A DNA stretch of 64,000 nucleotides from assembly GCF_004297875.1 (NCBI RefSeq), contig NZ_SCSK01000004.1, forward strand, positions 1 to 64,000, written 5' to 3'. Below, piece after piece: positions 32,265 through 39,623 of the stretch. Source of the DNA: Pandoraea sp. (GTDB lineage Bacteria; Pseudomonadota; Gammaproteobacteria; Burkholderiales; Burkholderiaceae). The notes under the pieces are model-generated. The model had not been told where the DNA came from. It did not search any database and saw nothing but the letters and a program-made list of their open reading frames with translations. A program made the translations under genes and the position numbers. Each line of letters opens with the position of its first letter. Position 1 is the stretch's first letter.

Positions 32265-32399
32265 CTACTCTCCCTTTCTCAATATCTCAAGGTGCATGTC
32301 GTACAACTTGTCTGCGATCGGCACATTCACGTCGTACCATCGGTCATCTCCTCTAGTGACTATTCCGTCAATATCATATTTTCGCGCATTGCCCCCGCC
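32265..32399 (-). pseudogene. C-terminal remnant of a Gp49-like/RelE-fold toxin
   Basis: Translation of this frame, which stops four bases before the antitoxin ATG, ends GDDRWYDVNVPIADKLYDMH followed by LEILRKGE. This strongly resembles the usual end of Gp49-like toxins (DRWYexnVPxADxLYdxHLxxLxKE), the partners of this antitoxin type. Upstream residues (NARKYDIDGIVT) do not look like the family, and the frame meets the stop of the DUF4400 gene at 32400. About three quarters of the toxin is missing. The assignment rests on memory of the family pattern, not on a search. Confidence 0.6.
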
Positions 32400-33095
32400 T
32401 TACACATACTTCTTGTAATACTTGGCCATATTCCAGATCAAGAGCGCGCAGAATCCCGTGACCGGCAGGAACAAACCCACTAACGGAATCCTGACGGGCG
32501 CAACCAGCCAAATAATCGCCGTCAACGGAATCATCCCGAAGGTGAACCAGCGCTTGGCACGGTGGTAGCGCGTGGCCGACTCGTTGGCGCCGTCCTCGCG
32601 TCGGATATGGCGCCCCGCGAGCCCATCGGCCAGGAACGCGGCCAGCGCCATACCGAACGCCGGCGCGGCCATGGCCAGCATCGCCACGCGCACGCCAAAG
32701 AGCTTCATCGCCATCATGGCCACCGTCAGCGGCTGGTACAGATTGGTGAACAGGGTGTGGCGATAGATGTTGCCCATGGCGGAGCTGGCCGGCAGGCCCA
32801 GGGCAAACTCTCGCGCGGCCGCATCGATCCCGGTCCAGCCGAACCAGCTCCAGTAGGCGCCGTCGGCGCAGGTGCGCGCAAGCGCCGGATCGGTCGTCTG
32901 TGCCAGGTAGTACCCCAACAGATGCTCGACGCCCGCCACCGGATCCGCGTGCCACCAATAATGGGCCGCGAGCAGGGCCGCGCCCACCGACAACACCGAG
33001 ATCACCGCCAGCCACAGCGCCAGGTCGAACCCCAGGTGGAGCACCCAGAAGAACTCCCGCACCCCGTCGCTATCGCCTTTTTTATTGCGCCCCAT
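32400..33095 (-). CDS. DUF4400 conjugative-element membrane protein
   Basis: A 231-residue inner-membrane protein with about four helices. The opening REFFWVLHLGFDLALWLAVISVL and the segment SWFGWTGIDAAAREF are like the integrating-conjugative-element membrane proteins that sit next to TraD in SXT- and PFGI-1-type elements. The start at 33095 has AGGAG upstream; a GTG at 33101 is possible. It follows traD closely and may help couple relaxase complexes to the channel, which is inference. It is the last intact gene of the minus-strand transfer block. Confidence 0.8.
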   Translation of the reverse strand: MGRNKKGDSDGVREFFWVLHLGFDLALWLAVISVLSVGAALLAAHYWWHADPVAGVEHLLGYYLAQTTDPALARTCADGAYWSWFGWTGIDAAAREFALGLPASSAMGNIYRHTLFTNLYQPLTVAMMAMKLFGVRVAMLAMAAPAFGMALAAFLADGLAGRHIRREDGANESATRYHRAKRWFTFGMIPLTAIIWLVAPVRIPLVGLFLPVTGFCALLIWNMAKYYKKYV

Positions 33096-33103
33096 CGCCA
33101 CTC

Positions 33104-35194
33104 CTAGAATCCCGCGCCCTTGCCCTCTACGGTCAACGCCTCGCCGCTGTTCAGCGGCCAGTCGGGCGCCGCATCCGCATCATCGTCCCCCGCCCCCTGG
33201 CGCCCGTAGCGCGCCCGCATGTCCGTAATGACGCCGTCCAGACCCGGAATCGCGATCGGATCTCCCTCATCCTTGGCCAGCGGCAGGCGCAGCTTGACGA
33301 GCTGGCCGCCGTCGATGAGGGCAAATGCCTGGCCTTTGGGTAGCTGCACCAGATCCGTGGGCTCGATCATCGGCACTTCGCGCGGCGTCCATTTGTCGGC
33401 CGTCTTGGCGGTGAAGTCGACGAATTCGCCCGGCTCCTCGGCGTCGCTCGCGCCGGATTCGGTCGTGCGAATCCAGATCTGCGTCATCGCCAACTGATCC
33501 GTGAGCACTTCGGCCGTGCTGGAGTTCTTCACGCGCAGCATGACGAGCGTGTTGAAGTTGCCGAACATCTGCTGGGCCTTGGCCTTCGAACCGATCTTGG
33601 CCTCGATGTCGGCATCAGTCTGCGTCAGGGCGGTCACGCGAACGCCCGCCCCGCCGGCCTTGTTGAGCATCGGGATGAATTCGTCGCCGCACAGTTCGTT
33701 GAACTCGTCCGCGTAGAGATCAATGCTACGTTTGGCGCCCTGCCGGGTCTGGCCAAAGCCGTTGCCGTACTTGTAGATGCGCCCGGCCGTCGAGGTCAGG
33801 TCGGCGAACATCGCATTGCCCACGGCCGCGGCCACTTCAAAGTCCGACAGCGCGTCGAGCCCCACATAGACGATGCCGCCCTGGTCGATCACGCGCGTCC
33901 AATCGAAGACCGGACGAGGATCGTTCGGGTCGTCGTAGTCGGGCGAGAGCAGCTCGGCCACCTTGCCGGTGGTGAGCTTCTCCAGCAGCGGATAGAGCGA
34001 CGAGACCAGCTTCTCGAAATAGCTGCGGTCGTTGGTGAGCACCGAGGCCAGACCATCGGCAATCGGGTCCTGCCAGCCGCGCTCGCGCATCAGCGCTAGG
34101 ATCTGCAGCGCCAGCATCGCCCGGCCCGTCTTGCGCGCCTGCTCTTGAACCTGCCGGTCCGCCTCGGGTAGTTCGTTGCGCCAGCCGGGGTGGTCCCGAT
34201 TGAGCCAGAACTCGAAGTATTTGAGGCACAGGCCGTCGATATTGACGGCGTTCTGGTACACCATCTCATAGGTGGGTTTCATCCCCAGCGCGGTCATGGC
34301 TCGCGCCATCACGTTGATGAAACGCCAGACGAATTCGCGGAAGGTCGCGCTCTGCCCTTCGCCCGGCAACTGGCCGGCGATCCGAGTCGCCACCTCGGTG
34401 ATCCGGGCGAACGTGCCGATCGGGCTGTAGCGGGCCGACACATGCGGATAGCCCAAGTGAAAGAACGTTAAATCCTGCTCCCGCCCACAGCGCTTGGCCT
34501 CGGTGTACATGCGCAGCAGCAGATCCACGTCGCCCTTGGGATCGAAGACGATCACGACGTCGCCACGGCGAATGTCCTGGGTGACCTGGATCTCGGCCCA
34601 GCGGGTCTTGCCCACGCGCGTGGTGCCCAGCACCAGCGTGTGGCCCACCCGCTCGCGCAGGTCCGTATAGACGTCCGCCTCGCGCGGCTCGACGCCATGA
34701 ATCGCTGGGTCGCCCCCCACGGGCGGCAGCGGCGCCACCGGGTTCCACCAGGCTGGCCGTTGCAGCAAGCGTGCGAGGCGCGAGCCCGGATGGCTGCGTT
34801 CGAAGTCACGCGCCCACTCGTACAGATCGTTGCGCGCGCGCAAGTGCCGGTACTCGGGCAAGCGTGCCATGTGCAGGCGCTGGGTGTGCTCGGGCGCCCA
34901 GTAGAAGCCGCGGCCGAGAAACTGCTCGGCGGATGAGACCGGAATATCCTGCGGGCGCATCTGGTAGGCCGGCAAGCGTTTCAAGTTGCGCTGAAAGCGC
35001 AGCAGACGCGCGGCCTGGTAGCCACGCACGCCGGCGAGCGTCAGCAAGCCCACGGTCATCACCCCGCCGATGGCGGGCGTCACCAGGAAGATCCTCGGCC
35101 AGGTCCACAGCACGACGACACAGGTGAGCGAAGTCGCCACCGAAACCAACTCGACAGGCTTGCGAAACCGGTTCTTGAAACGGGCGCCGCTCAC
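33104..35194 (-). CDS. traD: TraD-type coupling protein (VirD4 family)
   Basis: A 696-residue inner-membrane ATPase that brings the relaxase-DNA complex to the secretion channel. It has two N-terminal helices (about 18-34 and 38-55), Walker A GTTRVGKT at 190-197, the strand VVIVFDPKGDVD and Walker B-like SIDLYADEFNEL, then ALTQTDADIEAKIG, as in ICE-type TraD (SXT/PFGI-1 lineage). Its GTG start at 35194 overlaps the relaxase stop (GTGA), so the two are translationally coupled; a longer in-frame form lies inside the relaxase gene. It shares an operon with relaxase and DUF4400. Confidence 0.9.
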   Translation of the reverse strand: MSGARFKNRFRKPVELVSVATSLTCVVVLWTWPRIFLVTPAIGGVMTVGLLTLAGVRGYQAARLLRFQRNLKRLPAYQMRPQDIPVSSAEQFLGRGFYWAPEHTQRLHMARLPEYRHLRARNDLYEWARDFERSHPGSRLARLLQRPAWWNPVAPLPPVGGDPAIHGVEPREADVYTDLRERVGHTLVLGTTRVGKTRWAEIQVTQDIRRGDVVIVFDPKGDVDLLLRMYTEAKRCGREQDLTFFHLGYPHVSARYSPIGTFARITEVATRIAGQLPGEGQSATFREFVWRFINVMARAMTALGMKPTYEMVYQNAVNIDGLCLKYFEFWLNRDHPGWRNELPEADRQVQEQARKTGRAMLALQILALMRERGWQDPIADGLASVLTNDRSYFEKLVSSLYPLLEKLTTGKVAELLSPDYDDPNDPRPVFDWTRVIDQGGIVYVGLDALSDFEVAAAVGNAMFADLTSTAGRIYKYGNGFGQTRQGAKRSIDLYADEFNELCGDEFIPMLNKAGGAGVRVTALTQTDADIEAKIGSKAKAQQMFGNFNTLVMLRVKNSSTAEVLTDQLAMTQIWIRTTESGASDAEEPGEFVDFTAKTADKWTPREVPMIEPTDLVQLPKGQAFALIDGGQLVKLRLPLAKDEGDPIAIPGLDGVITDMRARYGRQGAGDDDADAAPDWPLNSGEALTVEGKGAGF

Positions 35195-37326
35195 GCCCCC
35201 TCCTTCACCGGTTTGGGCTGACTGAGGGGGTGACTGAGCGCCGGATTGGCCGCCGGCACCGGGTTGAAGAAACGGCCCGGATCTGGCACCAGGTAGCCGA
35301 CCAATTGCTTGCTGCCGGGGCCAGCCACGGTGTAATAGTGGATGAAGGTGCCGCCCACGCCTTTGGCGGCATAGCCCGAGCGCTGAAAATCCCGCTGCAG
35401 CACACGCCAGGGCTCCCGCACCGCGCTGGTGGGCGAGATCTCGATCTGCGGGCCAAAGCGCTCCGCGTACATTTGGAAGGCGCGCGGCGAGACGATCAGG
35501 ACGCCTGCTTCCACGAAATGCACCGGCGCACTGGCATCGTTGTATGGCAACGTCCCGTCGGCAACGCCTTGCTGGATCCAAGCGAGGAAGCGCTCGGCGT
35601 TGGGCCGCGGGGTCGGCCCGGAGGGTGTGCCAGGCGCCGCGCGGCTTAGCTTGGGCGCCCGCGGCGCCTGCTTGGGTTTGGGCGCCAGCGGCGCGCTCAA
35701 GGTTTCTGGCGCAGGGCTCATGGTCATGGCATTCTCAGGCGATAAAGCACTTGCCGCGCTGTCTTGCTCGTCCAGGTAGTCGGCAACTGGCGCAGCCGGC
35801 GCAGGGTGAGATGACTTGGTGGATGGGACGGGGAAGAGCGCTGGCGCAGCGGTTTGCATGGATGGCGCCAGCTCGGCCGGGGTGGCAGCTTCTCCCGCCA
35901 ATGCCGCAGCCATCTCCGCCTCGGTCATGCCGTGCTCGTTGATCTGCGCGGCCGTGCCCGTCGCTGCAGCAGCCACCGGAGACGGCGGCTCCACTGATGC
36001 GGTAACTGGCGCAGTTTCCGGAGCGGTTACCGCCGGCGCCGCGCTTGACGCAGTCTCCATCGCCACGATTGCGCCGGCGGGCAGTGCCCCCGGATGGCGC
36101 TCGGGCGACGCATACAGGCGCGCGAGCGCGAACTTGATGACGGTAAAGGGCTGGCTCCAGGCCCCGATCGTCACTTTCACGTTCCAGATCGCTTGACCCG
36201 CCTCGGTCGGGATTAGCGCGCCGTATTCCTGCCAGGTGTCAAAGAGCCTCGAATTGTCCTGCGGAATGCCCGCTGCCCCAGCCTGCCGTTGTTCGTGCTT
36301 GTCCAGATACTCGCGTACCGCCTTGGCGACGGTCCCAGCCACGCACCACAAATGCTCGCCGTCGCAGAAGGCCGCCGCGCCGGCGCGGTTGAGCGGCAGC
36401 TCGCCGGCGTCCAGGAGCCGGCGCAGCCCTTCCATTAGCCGCTCGATGAGCGGCACGGCGCGCGCCGCGCCAAAGCGCGTGCGCGGGCCAGTCAGCAAAT
36501 TGTCCGCCACCGACGTGCCGTCCGCTTTCTTGATGATCTCGGCGAGTTGCCCCTGCGCGGCTTCGCCACTGAGATAGTCGGTCAATTCATTCAATACCGG
36601 CGGATACTGCCCCAGCCATGTGAGCGCCCGGGCTGGCACCAGGCGCTGCAGCAGAATCAAGGCGAGCCGGCCGTGTTTGTCGTAATGCCGCTCGGCCGGG
36701 AAATCCACCGTGTACCATGCTCCGCCCTGCTCCACCATACTGCCGCCCAACGCCACCCACGCCTCGCGCGTGCCGTCGGCTTTGACCAGTTGCACCAGCA
36801 CGTCCGACACGGGCTTACCGATGTCATGCAGCAGCGCCCCGACCAGCACCGCGTAGCTATAGAGGGCCGCCAGCCGCGACTGCTCTTCGGTGGTGGCGCC
36901 CAACGGCAATTTGTAGGCATCCCGGAAATGCAGTGCGTGACAAGCGACTTCCAATAAATGCACCAGCAGGCCGCCGGGCTGCGCATGGTGATGGGATTCG
37001 GAGGCTGGCAGCAGTTGCACGAATTCGGCAAAGCGCTGCAGCAGCGGCTCGACTTCCCCCGAGAAATTCTCTGCCGTGAACCCCAGGCGGGTGCGGATTT
37101 TGCCGATCGAGGATTGAGAGCCCGTGCGCGCGATCAACGCTTCATACGACAGCACCGGCAGGTGCCGAGCACTGGGAGGCGGCCTCTCGGCACGAAGCGA
37201 GTTCGCGTCGGCACCCGCGGTGGCGGGCGAGACTGGCGAGATCGGCCGGCGGCGCACCATCCACAGGGCGCCGCCGGCCGCGGCGGCCGTCACCAGATAG
37301 GGCCAATCGCTATGGAAGACGGACAT
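35191..37326 (-). CDS. traI: MOBH-type relaxase (TraI_2 family)
   Basis: A 711-residue relaxase that would nick the element at oriT and pilot the strand. It has a membrane helix near 10-25, then the TraI_2 domain with the HHH motif at 112-114 and HD at 167-168 (VGALLHDIGKPVSDV), the metal-binding signature of MOBH relaxases. A long Ala/Pro-rich linker (about 440-600) leads to a C-terminal TraI_2_C domain (about 605-690). The start at 37326 just touches the stop of the upstream gene. MOBH relaxases usually accompany F-like (SXT) or GI-type channels; here the channel genes are trb-like. Confidence 0.88.
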   Translation of the reverse strand: MSVFHSDWPYLVTAAAAGGALWMVRRRPISPVSPATAGADANSLRAERPPPSARHLPVLSYEALIARTGSQSSIGKIRTRLGFTAENFSGEVEPLLQRFAEFVQLLPASESHHHAQPGGLLVHLLEVACHALHFRDAYKLPLGATTEEQSRLAALYSYAVLVGALLHDIGKPVSDVLVQLVKADGTREAWVALGGSMVEQGGAWYTVDFPAERHYDKHGRLALILLQRLVPARALTWLGQYPPVLNELTDYLSGEAAQGQLAEIIKKADGTSVADNLLTGPRTRFGAARAVPLIERLMEGLRRLLDAGELPLNRAGAAAFCDGEHLWCVAGTVAKAVREYLDKHEQRQAGAAGIPQDNSRLFDTWQEYGALIPTEAGQAIWNVKVTIGAWSQPFTVIKFALARLYASPERHPGALPAGAIVAMETASSAAPAVTAPETAPVTASVEPPSPVAAAATGTAAQINEHGMTEAEMAAALAGEAATPAELAPSMQTAAPALFPVPSTKSSHPAPAAPVADYLDEQDSAASALSPENAMTMSPAPETLSAPLAPKPKQAPRAPKLSRAAPGTPSGPTPRPNAERFLAWIQQGVADGTLPYNDASAPVHFVEAGVLIVSPRAFQMYAERFGPQIEISPTSAVREPWRVLQRDFQRSGYAAKGVGGTFIHYYTVAGPGSKQLVGYLVPDPGRFFNPVPAANPALSHPLSQPKPVKEGA

Positions 37327-37877
37327 CAGGGTGAGGAGGGTTTGGGTCGGACCCGGCACGCTGCCCGCATCGGCGCGCGCTGCGCCGGGCTGGGCGCCAG
37401 ACCGCCCTGGTACAGCGCCAGCAGCCACTGAGTGGTTTGCGTCACGCGCTGCGGCGGCACCGCCGCGGCCACCGCCGGACAGACCGGCTCGGTGCAGCGC
37501 GCGATGAACTCGCGGTAGGACGCGAGCAGCGGATTCCAGCGCTCGGAGATGGAGAGCGTGGCCGCGCACCATGCGTTAAATGGCAACTGCGCCAGAAAAA
37601 AGGCCGCCTCGGCCGGATTGGCCGGGAGCGGCGCTCGCTTGATGGCGTGATAAGTGATGGCCCAAGCTGGCTCGCGCGCCTCGTCCCGGCAGTCGGCATA
37701 CCAGCCGTCAAAGCGGTGCAGCCACACCTGGATCGGCGGCCACCAGCGGGCCTGCCCCGTCTGGGTCAGCAAATGTTGCAGTCGATCGGAAAAATCTTCC
37801 ATAAGGTGGGCCAACGGTAAGAGGCGTTTGAGGAACTGTAGGTCAGACGCGTGGCGGGCCTTCCAAACTTGTTGCAC
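37326..37877 (-). CDS. Unknown protein, first gene of the relaxase block
   Basis: I do not recognise this 183-residue protein. It is soluble-looking, rich in Trp and Ala (RWWPPIQVWLHRFDGWYADC, REPAWAITYHAIKRAPLP), with no signal peptide and no clear membrane helix. The start is uncertain: the GTG at 37877 lies inside one of the 42-base inverted elements, and an ATG at 37802 is an alternative. It is directly upstream of, and coupled to, the relaxase, so a role in relaxosome formation or its control is plausible but unproven. Confidence 0.6.
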   Translation of the reverse strand: MQQVWKARHASDLQFLKRLLPLAHLMEDFSDRLQHLLTQTGQARWWPPIQVWLHRFDGWYADCRDEAREPAWAITYHAIKRAPLPANPAEAAFFLAQLPFNAWCAATLSISERWNPLLASYREFIARCTEPVCPAVAAAVPPQRVTQTTQWLLALYQGGLAPSPAQRAPMRAACRVRPKPSSP

Positions 37878-37906
37878 ATCATTGCTTCACAAGCGGCAGG
37901 AAGTTT
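37865..37906 (-). repeat. 42-base element, copy A (inverted relative to copy B)
   Basis: This sequence on the plus strand matches the reverse complement of 38190-38231 at 35 of 42 positions, the first 18 (AAACTTGTTGCACATCAT) being identical. It overlaps the start region of the minus-strand relaxase block. The paired, inverted arrangement over two divergent starts suggests operators for one regulator or part of oriT. Confidence 0.7.
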
Positions 37907-38189
37907 CGGGACAAACAGGCTGAGGATTCGCTATACTGTGCGGTTTTTCTGCCTTTGCAAGCTTTTTTGCATTTCGTTTCAAGTACTTTAACCCTTTGAA
38001 TTGAAATACCTTTTCCCCTTAAACAGCCTTTGCGCTGGTTAAGCGCGCAAAGCGAGGCTTTAGCATCGCGCGCGGCCTTTGGATAGGCCCCTTCTCCTTT
38101 CGCAACCCTCTGTTTCCCTTACGGTTTTTGGTGTTTTAACGTCTTTTTATTTCATAGCCAAAAACTATCGGAAAGCCAAATATCGCGTC
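37907..38189. other. Divergent promoter region of the transfer island
   Basis: Gene-free DNA between the two 42-base elements. It is AT-rich with poly-T stretches and contains an 8-base inverted pair (GTTTTTGG near 38133, CCAAAAAC near 38158). It should hold promoters for both transfer blocks and is the best place in the window for oriT, but I see no motif that proves either. Confidence 0.45.
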
Positions 38190-38231
38190 GAACTTGTTGT
38201 CGCTTGTGCAGTGATGATGTGCAACAAGTTT
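38190..38231 (+). repeat. 42-base element, copy B
   Basis: Inverted partner of 37865-37906. It also contains its own perfect 9-base inverted repeat, AACTTGTTG and CAACAAGTT, spaced by 22 bases; copy A keeps only a degenerate form. Located about 120 bases before the first gene of the plus-strand operon. Confidence 0.7.
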
Positions 38232-38300
38232 TGGGACATTTAGCTGCCCATTTTTTACAGTGCTCCCGTCGGCCTGCCACTTGTGCTGACTGGTCTTGGT

Positions 38301-38335
38301 CCACCGGGCGAACTCACCCGCTCGGTGGTCTTTTT
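38301..38335 (+). terminator. Intrinsic terminator just before the T4SS operon
   Basis: A 10-base GC-rich stem (CCACCGGGCG with CGCTCGGTGG, one G-U pair) and an 8-base loop, followed by TCTTTTT. It points rightward and ends only 14 bases before the first start codon of the operon. It may stop leader transcripts (attenuation) or insulate the operon from upstream plus-strand transcription. Confidence 0.75.
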
Positions 38336-38349
38336 AGAGTGCGATAAAA

Positions 38350-38925
38350 ATGCGCCAAGTAGTGACCGGATTACTGCTGCTTGCCTACGCAGGGTTAGGT
38401 GTGGTGCGAGCCGACTGTCTCAATGACGCGGCCGCCTACCACCATGTCGACCCGCACCTGTTGCGCGCTATCGCGATGCAGGAATCCGGCATGCGGGACC
38501 ACATCATCGCCACCAATGCGAACGGCAGCCGTGACATCGGGCGCATGCAGATCAATTCGTCCTGGTTGCCCACATTAGCCCGCTTTGGCATTCACGAGCG
38601 CGATTTGCTCGACGGTTGCGTCAACACCTATGTCGGCGCCTGGATTCTGTCGCAGAACATTGCCCGCCTGGGCCTCGACTGGAACGCCATCGGCGCCTAT
38701 AACGCGACCTCTCCTGATAAGCGCCTCGCCTACGAGGCCAAGATTTATCGCCAGTTGCTGGCCGAAGGCGCCATCGCGCCGGCCGGCGCCCCGTTACCGA
38801 CCCGGCGTACCCCGCGCCAGACTTTACGGCCCGGGATTGCTCCCGCGGTCCCGGCCGCTTTTTTTTCTTCTGATCACGACACCCACGACAGCACTTTGGA
38901 CACCATGGAGGGCGGCCGTGGATAA
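38350..38925 (+). CDS. VirB1/IagB-like lytic transglycosylase
   Basis: A 191-residue periplasmic enzyme that opens peptidoglycan for assembly of the secretion apparatus. It has a signal peptide (residues 1-21, cleavage near VRA/DC), then the SLT domain: LLRAIAMQESGMRDH with the catalytic Glu, NANGSRDIGRMQINSSWLPTL and WNAIGAYNA. The C-terminal tail is low-complexity. It heads the plus-strand operon. Its stop overlaps a GTG (GTGGATAA) just as the second junction at 39622-39629 overlaps the virB11 start, so it probably once abutted virB11 before higBA arrived. Confidence 0.88.
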   Translation: MRQVVTGLLLLAYAGLGVVRADCLNDAAAYHHVDPHLLRAIAMQESGMRDHIIATNANGSRDIGRMQINSSWLPTLARFGIHERDLLDGCVNTYVGAWILSQNIARLGLDWNAIGAYNATSPDKRLAYEAKIYRQLLAEGAIAPAGAPLPTRRTPRQTLRPGIAPAVPAAFFSSDHDTHDSTLDTMEGGRG

Positions 38926-38944
38926 TTTCCGGATTGCCGGGCTC

Positions 38945-39247
38945 TTACGCATGGGCCAGACTGCGCGGCTCCACCCGGCGATCGATCTCGTTTCGCGTCG
39001 CCAGCGTCTTGAGATCGTACATCGCCTGCAAGTTCAGCCAGAACTCGGGTGTCGTGTCGAAGTACCGTGCCAGCCGGTAGGCCGTATCGGCGCTCACGCC
39101 GCGCCGCTCCTTGACGATCTCGTGCAGCCGTGTCGCCGGCACATTCAGCGCCAGCGCCAGCGCATTCACGCTCATGTCCAGCGGGACCAGAAAGTCCTCG
39201 CGCAGAATTTCGCCCGGATGGACCGGACGCATACCGTTTTTGGTCAT
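38945..39247 (-). CDS. higA: HigA antitoxin
   Basis: A 100-residue antitoxin. The opening RPVHPGEILREDFLVPLDMSV, the helix-turn-helix LALALNVPATRLHEIVKERRGVSADTAYRLARYF and TTPEFWLNLQAMYDL are classic HigA. It neutralises HigB and represses the pair's promoter. It lies 12 bases after higB, both opposite to the surrounding T4SS operon, so the module has inserted between the transglycosylase and virB11 genes. Confidence 0.92.
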   Translation of the reverse strand: MTKNGMRPVHPGEILREDFLVPLDMSVNALALALNVPATRLHEIVKERRGVSADTAYRLARYFDTTPEFWLNLQAMYDLKTLATRNEIDRRVEPRSLAHA

Positions 39248-39259
39248 ACGATCTCCTTG

Positions 39260-39538
39260 TCAGTGATAGTCGACGATCTCGACGTCGACGGCGCCTTGCT
39301 CCGTCCATGCAAAGCAAATACGCCACTGGCCGTTGATGCGGATGCTGTACTGCCCGTGGCGATCCCCTTTGAGCGCCTCGAACCGGTTGCCGGGCGGCGA
39401 GCGCAAGTCTCGCAGTTCCTTGGCGGCTTCCAGCGCGCTCAACCGGCGGACGGCGACATCTTCAATCGTGCGAAAGCGCTTGGGCGAGCGACCGGCAAAC
39501 AGCGCGTGCGTGTCCTTGCATCGGAAAGATTTGATCAT
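39260..39538 (-). CDS. higB: HigB mRNA-interferase toxin
   Basis: A 92-residue RelE-fold toxin that cuts ribosome-bound mRNA. Family motifs are MIKSFRCKDTHALFAG, FRTIEDVAVRRLSALEAA, LRSPPGNRFEALKGDRHGQYSIRINGQWRICF with the catalytic basic residues, and the ending VEIVDYH. The start at 39538 is chosen because HigB proteins begin MIKSF; a longer frame runs upstream. Together with higA it would stabilise the element against loss. Confidence 0.92.
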   Translation of the reverse strand: MIKSFRCKDTHALFAGRSPKRFRTIEDVAVRRLSALEAAKELRDLRSPPGNRFEALKGDRHGQYSIRINGQWRICFAWTEQGAVDVEIVDYH

Positions 39539-39550
39539 AACGCCAATGAT

Positions 39551-39567
39551 ATTACGCGAAACGTAAT
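39551..39567. promoter_or_regulatory. higBA operator/promoter palindrome
   Basis: ATTACG and CGTAAT flank CGAAA, 13 bases before the higB start. On the minus strand the site includes TAATAT, a good -10 sequence. It fits a HigA-bound operator overlapping the promoter. Confidence 0.6.
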
Positions 39568-39623
39568 GTGGCAACGTGGATCGCTTTGTCACGTGCCGAG
39601 CTTCGACATCGTGGAGCGCGACC

